Assembly (NCBI GenBank): GCA_000711775.1
Contig: ARYC01019304.1
Location: 1 to 64,000, forward strand
DNA: 64,000 bases
Origin: Oxytricha trifallax
Lineage: Eukaryota > Ciliophora > Spirotrichea > Sporadotrichida > Oxytrichidae
Direction of reading: 5' to 3'
In this document: piece after piece, positions 24,811-37,710 of the stretch
How the letters are laid out: every line of letters starts with the position of its first letter
Position numbering within the stretch: the stretch's first letter is position 1
Made by a program: the position numbers and the translations under genes
Notes under the pieces: model-generated
Seen by the model: the letters and a program-made list of their open reading frames with translations, nothing else
The model's database searches: none
What the model was told of the DNA's origin: nothing

Positions 24811-27330
24811 ACCCTATCACCCATTTAATATTTTGCATGCTCTGGGATAATGTCGCACCACGGTTTTAAATTGTTTTCGAAAATCATGTGACGATATATA
24901 TTTAATGATAATTTAATAATTTATAAGAAAATATTCTTCAAAAATTATAATCTTAATTAAATTTTAAATTAATAACTATTTATCTTATTTAAGCGATGCA
25001 TATTATTTTTAATATATAACTCTTATTGAAATTAGATTTTTGAAAATTCTGCAACTCAATATGAAGCAACACAATTTAAACAATGACTTTTACAATAGTT
25101 AATGAATATATGTTTGTTACCTTACTTTTATTTAAATATGTAAATCAACATGAACTTATCTACACATTAGCATTAGTAAATAAAATACTTGGATATCTCA
25201 CCACCACCACTATAACAAACTTAGCAGTAAATAATCATAAATTTAACTTTTATATGTATATAAAGGATATCCCAAACAAATTTCTCTTTTTTGATAAAAT
25301 TGAAGAAGAAAAACACAACCACTTAATAAAAGTGAAATCAAAGTAAAATAAATAAAGCAATTAGGTCAAATTGATTGAAAATGGGGATAATAAATACTCA
25401 TAGAAATCAACAAATCTTCTAATAATGCATAATTTATTCTAATTATTTAATAATTTAAAAGTTAAATATATTTTATAACAATCATTTAATGGAGAGGATT
25501 GTATTTTCTATGTGGAGTGTTACTATATTGGAAGCCATTTTTTATTTATTTGCTTCATTTAGTTCATGATTATTCTATGTTGTAGATATGGACAGCTACT
25601 CTGTCAAAATTTTAGTTATTATCACATCCGGAGTCGCTCGCGAAATTTTTGTTGTTGTTGCGATTCACTCCATATTCCATTTTTATATAATGTTAATCTC
25701 TTTATATTTGTTTTTTATAAGATTATTGCATGATTTTTAGTGAAAAACATGTCCAATTTTTCAAATTTTATTTAATGGGATGTTATCAATGAAAGATTTA
25801 AAGGTTGTTACTTTAATTAGTAACAAAATTAATTAATAAAAAAATTTTCTTTTAGTTTAAAACGCACTCTATATTATAGAAAAGTAAGTTAAAGAATCAT
25901 TGCAAGTGCGAATAAATTTAGAATATTTAAACGAAATCGTCGAGAAAAAAATAATTTGCTGATTTACTCAGGAAATAAAAAAAACAAAATTTTTATGACA
26001 GCATTTATGTTTATAAAAGGGAGGAGAACAAGTTTTTTTCTTCTGCACTATAAGCAGCATTGAAAATAAAAGCTCAATCAACTGCATTACTACCTTATTA
26101 TGCAGCTAACACACACCATTAAGATTAAAGCATCAAAATAATTAATTTTATATATTATAAGAATTTTATTACAATCTATACTTTGGTATCAGGTTTTTTC
26201 ATTTGTTTAAATATTTTTTTAATCGATTTTTCATTGAACTCGACCTAATTCTTCATCAGATTATAATTCATTTAACTCATTGCTATAAGAACTAGGCAAA
26301 TTAAGTTTTATTGTGACAGTCATGACATTTAATATTAAAATCTTTTTCGTCATCGTCATTTTCAAGTATATGCCAAAACTATTAGTTATAATAATGATAT
26401 ATTAGGTATATGATGCATAATAATCTGATTATCGACAATGATTTATAAAAATGAAGCCTTAAAAGCCTATCTTAAGATGGAGCAATAATGCGTTCTTAAA
26501 TGTTTTTAATTAATAACTTTATTTTATACAGACTTTCATTAAATATCCTCCATCTTCTATATTTCTATATGAAATATAGTATTTTAAGCTACTATATAAC
26601 AATACGAGTGGAGGTATGGGTTTGTGTTTGATAAAAACATGAAATCTTACTATAAATATAGAAAACTTACTCTAATTGTGTTTTATAATTTGGACTCATG
26701 ATTCTATTGACTATATTCTATTTTTGTAATTCATTATGCTAGTATCTTCTATAATTCTTATCAGAAAATAATTCCTTCAATATAATAATAATAATTAATA
26801 TAATCTATATGGTAAGTTATCAAATATAGGCAATGGAACTATGCTCAAGATGGTAGAAAGATAGGGAGTTTTAAATAATTTTAATTTAAACTTAAACTAT
26901 ATTCATACTATATAGGGATTATAGTCGGAGCCATAAAGTCATGATGTTTATATTTAATATCGATGTCAATTGATGTGAGCTATCATAAATACTCTATACT
27001 CCAATAAATCTCGCATTCATTTCATTTAAAATTATAGCAACCATTTTTACTCTATCGTAGTCTGGTGCATTGGCCAGCTTTTTATGACAAATAAATATTT
27101 CGTATTTTATACCAGGAATAATCATAATATACGACAATAATTTCAAAATAAATTGAGATAATATTTAAAATAAGTGAGACAGAGAAAAGAAGGTAACAAA
27201 AGATATACAATTGAATGTGAAGATAAAATAAAGGATTATAAAGAGCTTAACTTCAGATTAATACAAAATAGATCTTACATACTATCGCTTAATTAATAGC
27301 AAGAGTACAAAGAGACATTAATGTGGTTAA
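24811..27330. other. long AT-rich stretch
   Basis: AT-rich; no gene is supported. A GC-richer spot at 25628-25670 contains TCGCTCGCG, but no RNA gene could be folded around it. Confidence 0.5.
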
Positions 27331-27390
<60 letters not shown>

Positions 27391-27407
27391 ATTATTATTA
27401 TTATTAT
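27331..27407. repeat. (TTA)n microsatellite
   Basis: About 25 TTA/ATT units, nearly perfect, with two interruptions near the right end. Confidence 0.95.
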
Positions 27408-29156
27408 AAGAATATTAGAATTAACGAACCTTAAGATTGAATATAATAAATTTAATTATTAAAAAAAAATACAAAAATGCAATAAAATTTTCATATCTTT
27501 TCAATTATGGATGTGAACCTATTTTGACATTTTAATAGAAATTTGGAATTTGTAGTCTACAGGTGCTTTCAAAATTGCCAGTAGCAAGAAAAATAATTGG
27601 TCGTTTGAGGAACAAGAGTGCATGTATTGATCTACGAGTTTAGTAAGACTGTGAGTTCAAAGCAAGAGAGAACTCTTTTGTCGATTTAATTTTATTCATT
27701 TAATGATTTTTTAAAAAAAAATAAATAATATATATTAGTTATTAAGATTAATTTCGCTAATGTTTTGGGGATATATTTAACAATCTATAGCCGATAAACA
27801 AACTTAGGTCTATTAGATGCCTTGTATTATGAAAATAGACTTTTTATAAGTATTAATAGGAATCTTATAAACAAAAGCTTTCATTTTAACAATTAAAGGC
27901 ATTTGAACAGAAAAAAAGTTTTAAATGGAAAATACGTTAATGTTCATTAGATATAGGCTAATTAATTATCAATCTCATTTAAGTTTAATTACTTTAAGTT
28001 TCTACTATTTGTTAATACCTTACTAAAAATAAAAATGTAATTTATTTGACTGTAAACTTCTCAAAAATTTATTTTTACCATAAGATTAAGCTGGTTACTC
28101 CCCTTAAAACATAAATATATTCTTTAACATTTATCTATCATTATTAATATTATTTAAAAAAAGCAAACAAAATTATAAGATATTGATTTTTAATAAAAGC
28201 GCTTGAAGTAATTGTTTATAAATCAGTACAACTAAAAAATAAAAATAATTGTTCAATATAAGGCTTTATCTTATTATACTTTACAAGTCCGCAAGCTATA
28301 TTAGCAATTATTCAATATCTAAATAATTATTCTTGGCTCTTAGCAATGCCGATGTATTATCCTATTGAATCTTTACTATTAGTATTTGATTCTTAACTGT
28401 TATCAATTTACTATCTTAATTATAGCATATTCCCGAGTGAGTATTAGCTTATATCTTATAATATTGGTGGATATTGGGATTAGGTTTATTCTCAATTTTA
28501 TTTGCCTCGACTTTGTTAAATCTTCATTAAAAAAAAAACTAAGAGCGTTTGATCTACAATTACTTAACTTGATACTAGCTATCCTGATCGATTCTGAATT
28601 AGAGGATAACTTTTATGATCGTGTAGTCAAGAAGTATTTCAGAATAGTAAGCTTCTCTTTTACTTTATTTTGCTTGTTTAAATTAATTTTTATAGAATGA
28701 TTCTATTTTATGCAGTCTTTATTAGTAAGCATGAAATTTGTATTATTAATAACAATTAGAGGAATTAAATTTAAATTCATGATTTATTTATATAATTTAA
28801 TAATATTTATAATATAAATTCACTAAAAAAATTCTACAAATATCATTATTTATACTTTAATCACTTTTTTATACGATTACTTTCCGAATAATTTATAAGA
28901 TAATTAGAAACTCCTCATTAAAGTATTCTCCAAAACTAAGCAAAGATTGATATACTTTTAAAATATTTTTGTAATGTCATAAATTTTTAAACTATAATAA
29001 GTAATTAATCTTGAGAGGTTGGCTAAGTCTGTTGGCCTTCAAGATTTAAAAACTTATTTTAAGATTTGATAATTAATGGTATTCACAAATGATCAGTCGA
29101 AAGTGATTGTGAATAACCTTATCTTTAGATTCAATAGTTACATTACAAGAACTTGA
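27408..29156. other. AT-rich DNA with coding scraps
   Basis: Mostly AT-rich. Plus-strand patches that look coding: 27545-27713 (LQVLSKLPVARKIIGRLRNK), 28386-28700 (a 104-codon frame free of all three stops, ending LEDNFYDRVVKKYFRIVSF...) and 28983-29153, which is in the same frame as the CDS that follows. None has a recognised domain. Confidence 0.4.
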
Positions 29157-29555
29157 ATATAGTACTGTAACTTTCACTATATATTTATAATATATTTATT
29201 GATTAATATTTTACTTTTTGAAGGATTATTAGAAAATTTATATAAGGTAGAGACCAAGAATAATAAGGGCATATCATCTTTTGCATAACTTGAATGGATG
29301 AACTACCTTCGTGGTAGAAGTCTTGAATCACTAAAAGATAAATGCGTGGACTAATTTGATAACAATCAAAAACACTATTAAGATTATGAAGAACTCTCCT
29401 ATTAGAGAAATTAAAAAAAAACCATGCTAGATATATTTTTAGTTTCACGAGAAAAAGAAGATTAAGCCGAAATATCCTCAATTTTTCAATTTTTAAATAT
29501 ATTTATTAAAAATTAAGAAATAAATATTTAATTTTAATTTTAAAATCATTATTGA
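29157..29555 (+). CDS. coding-like frame, charged helical protein
   Basis: A 132-codon frame without TGA, closing at TGA 29553-29555. The core reads WMNYLRGRSLESLKDKCVDQ and MLDIFLVSREKEDQAEISS, with Gln encoded by TAA/TAG seven or more times. The same frame continues upstream past TGA 29154-29156 to about 28983 (ERLAKSVGLQDLKTYFKI). The minus-strand ORF at 29203-29481 is its hydrophobic shadow. No family is recognised; probably an MDS of a host gene. Confidence 0.37.
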
Positions 29556-29726
29556 TCATTGTATTTATCATCAATCTTCAACTTTTATAACCTTGAAACG
29601 ACCTTCAACGTTTCCAAAGCTTGAGTATTTTTATAAAACTTTTTTATAAAACATTAACTTCAAGTACTGTTTATAATTTAAATTTATCAGGCTATTAAAG
29701 TTATATTTTTGCTTGTTACACCAATA

Positions 29727-30133
29727 TTGTAGGAATACATTCGAATTGGGAAAATGAATTTAAATTAAATTAATTAAATATTCAAATCATGCCAGTTATC
29801 AAAACCAAAGTGACTCAAAATTCAAATCTGAGTCGATTCTACGGTAGATCCTGCAATTTTAGGTGGACTTTATTATTGGCAATATTCCTGAATCATCCCA
29901 GGAAGAGAGATATTTTGATTTTGAGCTAACTCCCAAAAATAGTATAATGTGTTTTCTCGATTAAGCGATGAGATAAATTCATTATAGCAATAACAACCAC
30001 CGTCTCATTTTTAATGGGCTATCCAGAGAGTATAATTGTCATGGTTTGCAGACATTTTCCAAAAACATAACTGATGGTAATTAATAATTAATTAATTTTA
30101 ATTCATTTTCCCAAATCGAATGTATTCCTACAA
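29727..30133. mobile_element. foldback MITE, copy B (407 bp)
   Basis: Begins TTGTAGGAATACATTCGAATT and ends with the inverted match (...TCGAATGTATTCCTACAA), flanked by TA (29725-29726, 30134-30135). Same length and inner palindromic blocks as copy A. No genes. Copies A, B and C are the best evidence that the repeat moved as a unit. Confidence 0.9.
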
Positions 30134-30135
30134 TA

Positions 30136-32039
30136 ATAGCATAAATTACCATTCAAAATAACTTTAGTGATTTATTCTTTCCAGTTACCCTGCACAAATA
30201 TTAATTGAATAAAGTAGGATGATGAATTTTTGGTCCTCAAATTTAAGAAATTAAGCTTGCCTGACTTTTTTTACACTTTTTAACTCATAAATTTAAGTTT
30301 TAAATGTAAATAATAAATATAACCACTTTCATACTTGTAATAATCCCTGATTCCCAAGTTAGTTAAAATGGTATTATTTACAATATTTTTCAAGTTTTAA
30401 TGTTTTGCTTTAAGAACAATATCTAGTTTTAATGCTAAATAAAAACTATTAAATTACTAAAACTATTTAAAAATAAAATTAAGCGATAGTATTAGTATAT
30501 AAAAATATTAATAATCATAAAAACAATCTTTTATACAGATAATTCTTTATTGTTATAACTGATCATATTCGGTACTAATTAGTATTTATTCATAAATAAG
30601 GATTCTCTTTTCCTAAAAACCTTTTCTATTAATATTTACGTTTATATATTTATTCATAGTAAAAGTTTTAGATTGTTTAATCATACATATAATTATATCT
30701 CCAAAAATCGTGTCACATAGAAGCTAAAACATTTTAGTTTTATAAAATTCATATAAATATTATCATAAATTAAGAAATACATATTTAATGTCTGGCTTAA
30801 CATGGAATCTCACAAATCCCCTTTACAGCAATTAAATTGTTACATTTGTATCTTGAAAAATATTTAAATAAATCTTATTATAAAATGTTTGTTTAACCTT
30901 TAATCAAAAATACATGAGTTTAAATATAAAAAAAATAATACATTAATCAAATTATCAAATAAGTGAGCTGTAGAATATATATAATTCATGAATCAAACTT
31001 ATAAAAATAATAATATCATGAATAAAGTCAAAAAACTATAGCAATAGTAATTACAGAATAAAAGTAAAAATGAGTAATATTCGTAATACAAATAAGTACT
31101 TATGCTTATTTATCACTCTAATATTTCTATTGTTTGATTATTAGTAATTATTTCTAAATAATACTAAAAGTCGAGATAAATTAAATTTAAAATGAATAGT
31201 TATAAGTCAAGTAATATTTATAAAGGTTGGAAGTTAATTTTAAGTAATTTTTGTTCTTATTTATATTTATAATCTTGGTTCATCTACCATCAAATATTTA
31301 TATAGTTAAAAGTAATTAGGATTAAAATATAATATTTGACATATTGATCATTAGGATAAATAGAAATGTACTTTAATTTTAATTAATCATACTTATATAT
31401 TAATATATTCTAACTTTAACTAATTTTATTGAGAAATGCTAAAATAAATAAAACAATAATTATAAGTTTATAAATAAAAAAGATGATTAACTTAAGTGTG
31501 ACAAAAGTTGAGGAAAAAAATTGTTATTTTTCCCCCCACATTTACTAACTAATAAGTACTTTTGATTAAGAATCAATAATTGATTATAAGATTTATAAAT
31601 ATATAAATGAATATTGTAGTTCAGTTATTGATTTCTACAATTATTAAAAAGATTTTGATAATTTAACTCAAACTGTAGCAAACTAACGTTCAATATAACT
31701 TTAATTCTAACAATATTTGATAAAGTATAATTTAAATTCGTTTAATAACTAATGCTATATAAAGATAATTTATTTTTATTGACTGCTACTTATAGAGAGG
31801 AAATATAAGCATTAGAATAATTTATGAAAACAATTAAATATCATTTCTCAAATTTCTGCTTAAAAAAATTCAGAAAGATTAATTTTTCATTTATAATTAT
31901 GTTTCTAACTAAGCCAATTAATCATCAGCCAACAATTTTATTTAAATATATTTTAGCATTGTGCTTTACTGTATAAATATTAGCTATGCAAGTCAATAAA
32001 CTATTTTAGGTTTCTGTGTCACCCTCTGTAATACTAGTT
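30136..32039. other. long AT-rich stretch
   Basis: No gene or repeat is supported. A short candidate start near 30790 (MSGLTWNLTNPLYSN) is too short to trust. Confidence 0.5.
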
Positions 32040-32545
32040 CCCATTTAGATTTTAAAAAAAACTTAAGATGCTCAGTGGTTAAGACAATATTTCTATGCTT
32101 TATGACATGAAAGCCTGCTTGAACAAAATATTTTTTAAAGCAAAAGAGTTGTTGGCGCTTTATCAAACCAAATTTATATAATGAAATTACATCAATATCA
32201 AAGCAATAAAATATCTTACAGCCTCATCTCCTTAAATTTCTGAAAAGTTGTGATGATAGTGATAAAATGATTAAAGATTTTTTTCGAACAGTGCTTTTTA
32301 TCACAATGAAGATGTAGCATTACTGACTAAATTGGTGATAACTAGGATTCTGATATAAAATAATACTCTGTCTTGTTTTTTAAGGCATGATTCAAAGTTT
32401 AATGCTTCAAGTTTACTCTTATAAGTTACCATCAGCTTCTCTCTCTCTCTCCAGTTTCTACTGGGATATTCTTTTAAGTGACTACTTTTTAGATAGCTAT
32501 TGGCTCAATTATCTTAAAAAGATTGTTTATTTCTCCATACCACTT
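32040..32545 (-). CDS. coding-like block, frame breaks present
   Basis: Minus-strand frames read KLEREREADGNLQEQ (coiled-coil-like), YKSKLEALNFESCLKKQDRV and, further left, FSEIQGDEAVRYFIALILM and LFKQAFMSQSIEILSQPL. One frame change and two in-frame TGA codons are needed. Plus-strand frames here are open too, so the strand is uncertain. No domain is recognised. Confidence 0.22.
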
Positions 32546-32857
32546 CATTTTAATTTTATTTTTATATAAAAATAAAATAAACGTTTCTCATATTTTTATA
32601 TAAATTATTCTAGTAAAGTAATTATAAAACAAATTATATAAAACACAAAGGATTATTTTTCTATAAAATTGTAATATTATTGTAATAAATACAATATGTA
32701 AAACTATTAATTAATAATAATAAAGATAAAAAAAAGACTAATGAATTGAATAACTTTAAGAAAATGAGGTGACAATAATAACAGACTAATTTAACATTCG
32801 AAAACAAAAGAAAATAAAAAACAAATTAATGACTAAGCGATAAAATATCAATCAGTA

Positions 32858-33273
32858 TTATAGGAATACAATCGAAATTCGGGAATTAATTATATTTATT
32901 TTAATAATTAATCAAAATATTGGCAGTTAAAGTTGACCAATTTGAATGATCTTGGGCTCATTCGATAGAGAATTCAATATTAGCTGGACTTTACTACTTG
33001 GTGGTACTATTTTATCGCATCATAAGAGCGAGATAAAATAACTTTAATTAAATTACTCTAAATTCATTAAAATTATTACTCCACATTAAACTAAAGTTAT
33101 CTCATTCCAGGCATGCGATAAAATAGTACCGCCTTTAGTAAAGACCAGACTATTTAAATTCAATATCGAAATAGCCCAAGATCGTTCAAATTGGTAAACT
33201 TTAACTGCCAATATTTTGATTAATTATTAAAATAAATATAATTAATTTCCCAATCTCGAATGTATTCCTACAA
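32858..33273. mobile_element. foldback MITE, copy C (416 bp)
   Basis: Left end TTATAGGAATACAATCGAAAT, right end ...TCGAATGTATTCCTACAA, flanked by TA (32856-32857, 33274-33275). The inner palindrome GGTGGTACTATTTTATCGCAT and its inverted partner GCGATAAAATAGTACCGCC are clear. More diverged at its left end than copies A and B. No genes. Confidence 0.87.
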
Positions 33274-33275
33274 TA

Positions 33276-34387
33276 CCTAGTTTTGATTCCTACTGAAAAT
33301 CTTATCATTACGTTCTTAATTTTACTATATAAATAAACATATATAATAAGAAAATAATAATAAGTTTTAATAAACAAGTAATCAGATTATAAAGTATAGG
33401 TTAGAATACATAGAATCTGATAAAAATCTATGACATAGAAAAAATATGAAGATAAGGAAAAGCCAATAAAAATGAAAAACGAGAGTTTATAGTAATAAAT
33501 TCAAAAATAAAATCTAATGGCAAATTAAGAAATGAGATATTTATTAAATATGGAACTTTAATTACATTTAAGATAACTAAATTAAAAAATAATATTAATT
33601 TAAATAACTTAGTAATTGTATCGAGTTAAAATATAATTTAAGCAAGAAATAGAAATAAATAAGGGAGAACTAGTATTTTAATAATATAGGGTCAAACTGA
33701 TGAGACATCTCTTTTGAAAAATATCAATCATTTCAAGATTAAGACGAAATCGAGAGAGCTCATTGATAAATTTAGCAATTATATCAAGTAAAGATTGCAA
33801 TAAAAAGGTTTTTATGATTCTATTGATATAATCTTAATTATAATAATTTCTTAAATTTTAACTAAAAATACATTTTTAGTTATAGTTTTTCAAAATAATT
33901 ATATTGTCGTTTATGATATTTCCATATTTGTAAATGAAATGTAGAAAATTCACACCGAAAATAATTGTTTTCTGTAAAATTTTCTTAATGGTCCATTTTA
34001 CTTTATAAATATATAACTTGCTGAAACGAAATATTTATTAGAATTACAATTTAGATATAATTCTAGTATTAATCTCATGCAGATAGTCCTTCGTAAGTAA
34101 GAACTGATGCCGAGGTTAAAATAATTTTAAATAAGTTAGTTCAGTTTGCTAATTAGTAGCCTATTATGATTTATTTCAACAAGCAATGAATGCCTTTTAT
34201 ACAGATTTACAAAAAATTAAAAATAAGTTATCAAATATTAAGCCAGAAAAAAGCATTTCAATTTATCTATTCCTTAGTACCTTATTTTCACCAAATGCAA
34301 CTGTCAATGTGGTGAACAATTCTAAACAACTTAAAATGGTTTGAGAGCATTGCCTCCATAAGGGCTTTTGAAATAAACAATTTTTTT
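33276..34387. other. AT-rich DNA
   Basis: AT-rich. A plus-strand patch at 33700-33830 (KTKSRELIDKFSNYIKQRL) may be a coding scrap. Nothing else is seen. Confidence 0.45.
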
Positions 34388-34484
34388 GTGTGGTACCATA
34401 TATTTTAGGTTTCAAGAAATTTAACTGCCACAATTTTTTTAATTAATTATTATTTCATTTCCCAAATCAAATGTATTCCTACAA
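34388..34484. mobile_element. broken right end of the MITE family (copy D)
   Basis: TTTCCCAAATCAAATGTATTCCTACAA at the right is the family's terminal repeat and AATTTAACTGCCA matches the subterminal block of copy C. No left end is found within about 420 bp, and the right flank is TG rather than TA. The piece abuts a coding-like segment directly. Confidence 0.75.
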
Positions 34485-34696
34485 TGTTTAGAAAAATCGG
34501 GGAGGTATAGGCAGCTCTTGAAGACTACTTCTAAATTAATGTATTCCAGAAAATCAAAGCAATTGTCTCCTAAAGTCTTGTCACTTAAGCGGTTCATTGG
34601 TATAAAGTATGCCTTATCTAGCAAAGGAATCAGACCAAGTGATGCGTCTCGGCTAATGGAGACGGACACCACAAGGTTTGAGTCTTAATCTGACAT
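34485..34696 (-). CDS. coding-like segment cut by a MITE end
   Basis: From ATG 34696 the minus-strand frame reads MSDQDSNLVVSVSISRD, LIPLLDKAYFIPMNRLSDKT and DNCFDFLEYINLEVV, then runs straight into the MITE terminal repeat at 34484. The coding sense stops being plausible exactly there, so the MITE end, or an excision at it, defines the boundary. No family is recognised. Confidence 0.35.
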
Positions 34697-34861
34697 CTGG
34701 CACCATGAACAACAACTCAATGAGATTTAACATATGAGTTTAACTACAATAATTTAAATTAACAAATAAATCAATCTTTTTTATTTTTTTCTTGCTTATT
34801 TCTCTTATAAAACTGTTATACCTATGCAAATTGCTTATCTCAAGACTCATCAAACTTTTCG

Positions 34862-35630
34862 TGCTTTACAATAATTTCAATTTTTTTCTTTCTGAACTAC
34901 TTTTAAGCACCGAAAAAGTAATTCTCGATAGGGTCATATTGAGGCGATTATGGTTGAGTAAAATGAGAGTGATGCCGAGCTCCTCAGTCAAAGCTTTGAT
35001 CTTTTTGCTGTGATGAACTCTTAGATTATCAAGAATCACAGCAAGCTTATTTGTTAAATTTTGATCTTTTAAATCAAAGTAACTAGGGATCGGGAGGTCC
35101 AATCATGCAAGCCTTTGATGAAATCATAAAACTCTTCTATATCCACTGTCCAATCATCATTGTAGTATAGTTCTCCACCTTTGTCAGGAGATACTCCTGA
35201 AACTACAGCAATAATCTTTGTGAATTATAGTTTGTCTTTCAAAATTATATTGAGATGCCGATTATATGTACTCTTGCTTGAGTTTAGTAGAGTAGTTCTT
35301 TTTTGAATAATACTTTCATACCTTCTTGTAGAGCAGCAGTTAGTTTGATTCTCATCTCTTAAAACAGCCAAAACGCATTAAGTTACTATATTGGGATAAT
35401 GTATTTGCTCAACCTTTTGAACTTTCTCTTTATTCCTTTTTGTTTATTAATTCGACAAAGTTTGGAGAAAGATATTCTTAGCTATGTGAACTTTCTATGA
35501 AACATAGCATATCCTTCTGCAAGAGACATTCCTTCCTGACTTTGTAGGGTGATCTAGTTCGTTATGAATTCAATATTGACATGAGATCGTTTGCATTTGT
35601 TTCAGAATTGTATGTGTGCTTAGGCTGAAC
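34862..35630 (-). pseudogene. decayed TBE-like DDE transposase
   Basis: Minus-strand relic of a Tc1/IS630-superfamily transposase related to the TBE 42-kDa protein. From the N-terminal side: SLAEGYAMFHRKFTQLRISF matches the SLAQRAVMFHRQFPKLQISA helix-turn-helix region of the TBE transposase at 52.6 kb. Then comes the catalytic core: IIAVVSGVSPDKGGELYYND, the second Asp in VILDNLRVHHSKK (about 35009-35036) and the third residue Glu in SPQYDPIENYFFG (about 34924-34955), about 34 residues later. At least three frameshifts separate these parts, so it is dead. No C4A4 ends are seen nearby, and sequence identity to the TBE copy is low. It may be an old TBE family or a separate element. Confidence 0.8.
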
Positions 35631-36192
35631 TTTATAATCTACAATTTTTTTGAATAATTAAACAAGGAATGCTAGTAAGTCTTTAATTGATTTGAAGATT
35701 AAGTATATTAGTGAGTCTTGAGTTGGGTTCAAGCATTTAAACCTGAGAGACAGTATTTAAGTCATTCAAGTTAGTCAATGCCCCTGGTTGATTAAACATT
35801 AGAAAATTTTGATAATAAAGAGTTTGTTTGAATTCGTTTTTTTTTTAATTCAAATTTAAAAAATGATTTTATTGTTGATAGAAGTGTCATTTTAAATTTA
35901 ACCATTAAGCGACCAATAAAAGTTTCTTAACCTAATTACAGAAGTTGATTATTATCAGGATATCGAAAGTTCGCAATATTTGAAAAGAACTGTTAGGTTT
36001 AATCTTTTAATCTAACAAAACTTTATTGTTAGTCAATCGATCATTCAAAAATCAGTTAAAATTTCTATAATAAGTGATTTAACAATTAAAGAGATTCTAA
36101 AAAAATCAATGTTTATATAATTCTTAAGTTAAAATATAATTAAGTAAATTAAAATTGAATAGTTTAATATATTACAAAATAAATTGTTAAGT
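35631..36192. other. AT-rich DNA
   Basis: AT-rich; no TIR of the adjacent transposase relic could be found here. Confidence 0.5.
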
Positions 36193-37329
36193 TCAAAGAA
36201 GCAATATAGCTTCAACATAGAAATTATTGAGTTTAAATTTAAATTCATGATAGTAATATAGTAATCTTTATTCATAATAGGATTAATTTTTATTAAAATA
36301 AATATCATTAGATTTATCATTAATTAATGATTCAAACAATTCTATATAGAATTACACTAAGTTTATTTAGATTTATAAAATTTTTAATTAAGAAATATTT
36401 TGTTTCATGATTTTATTATAAGAATAAAATATTTTCCTCAAACTAGCTATATTAGGGATTATTTAAAAAATTGTTCTATTGTTTTTTGCCGTTGTTTATA
36501 TCTAAATAGAATTATATGAAATACTAAAAAGAAACTCAGTATACATATCTTCAAAGATGATTTACGTTAATGATTTATATTATTACTTGTCAATTAAACA
36601 TCTTTGGTAATTTAACTGTATTTGTATATATAATTTTTAGGACATTAATTAATCATATATAATTAAAGTTAATAAGATTATGCTAAACATAATTATATAT
36701 TTTTTAGTCTCATATCCGACATTTTTAATTTTGGCAATGCATCGAAAACATTTGAAACTTAGGCGATGAAGCTAGAATATTATTATAATTCTCTAAAAAG
36801 CATCAAAATAAATTTCAACTGCAATCTGAAGTAATGAATCTAAGATAAAGCTTTTAGTTTTAATAGGTTTAAAATATAGGATTGTATTATGAGTTAAACC
36901 CTCTCGGAGCTTTTGTTAAACTTTTATACTTAAATGATAATCATCAGTACTAACATTTGAAATATCATTGTAAAAATAAGGAGTCTCTTTCCAATGATTA
37001 TTGCTTCTTTGCTTTAGGGACATCAATTTTCCTTGTGACCACATTTTCCCTAGAGACCTCAAATCCTTAATGCAATTTTGAAGCTTAAAGAATAGAAAAT
37101 TTAAATCAGTCAAGATTGTTAAAGTTTCAATTGTAGAACGATAGACTACTTATTATAAAGCAAATGCTTCACTTGATAATATCAACAAAATGCTCTAGCT
37201 ATTTTAATTTAAGTACTCTACCTTAATTAAGGCAGCCTCATGCTATAAATAACTTAATATCTTTGGAATTAGTGTGTTATTAATCCAAAGCTAACCAATA
37301 TTAATGAAAACAAGAGTGGGAGAACGCTA
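36193..37329 (-). CDS. 378-codon open frame, unknown protein
   Basis: A single minus-strand frame runs from after TGA 37330-37332 to TGA 36193-36195 without interruption; TAA/TAG encode many Gln. The middle has clearly non-random composition (KDLRSLGKMWSQGKLMSLKQ, NNHWKETPYFYNDISNV, KVQQKLREGLTHNT, DSLLQIAVEIYFDAFQRI) and the C-terminal third is Tyr/Phe/Leu/Asn-rich (RLLYYYHEFKFKLNNFYVE). No signal peptide, no recognised motif. A few frames this long are expected by chance in 64 kb at this composition, but the even amino acid use over the first ~200 codons argues for a real gene or MDS. Start codon unknown. Confidence 0.42.
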
Positions 37330-37341
37330 TCAAATTACTGA

Positions 37342-37710
37342 ACGGAGGAATAGCTTAATATAAATTTTAGAATGATTTTTTTGCTTCTTCCGACGTATAA
37401 ACAATTTAGGCCTTTTCCTAAAAATCTATAAGGATATATGATATAACAAATAGCAAGAAACGATATATAACCCGTACAACCGATTTAACTATCAATCGGA
37501 GAGCGAAGAACTTTGATTGCATCATTAGTGCTAAAATAACCAAAATAATCAAAGATTAAATTGTAAAGCCACAGTAGAGAGGATTATTTAAATTACAATG
37601 CTGATTAACATTTCTATATATCTTCAAATTCTCAAAATTTAGAGTAAATCTCAATAATCATATAAAAAACATCTCAAATTAAATTCAGATAATTAGTCGC
37701 TTTTTCTTGA
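37342..37710 (+). CDS. coding-like frame
   Basis: A 122-codon TGA-free frame with PTYKQFRPFPKNLQGYM and LSIGERRTLIASLVLKQPK. It is divergent from the frame at 36.2-37.3 kb and begins 12 bp from its upstream limit, so a bidirectional arrangement is possible. A further plus-strand patch (37850-38100, ESRVYECPLEEMDSPYKSS) could belong with it. No domain. Confidence 0.25.

Noticed and set aside
25628..25670. tRNA or small RNA gene at a GC-richer spot
   Set aside because: Short complementary ends can be drawn but no cloverleaf or other known fold.
29203..29481. 92-codon minus-strand ORF
   Set aside because: The plus strand carries a much better charged helical frame (29157-29555) when TAA/TAG are Gln; the minus ORF is its shadow.
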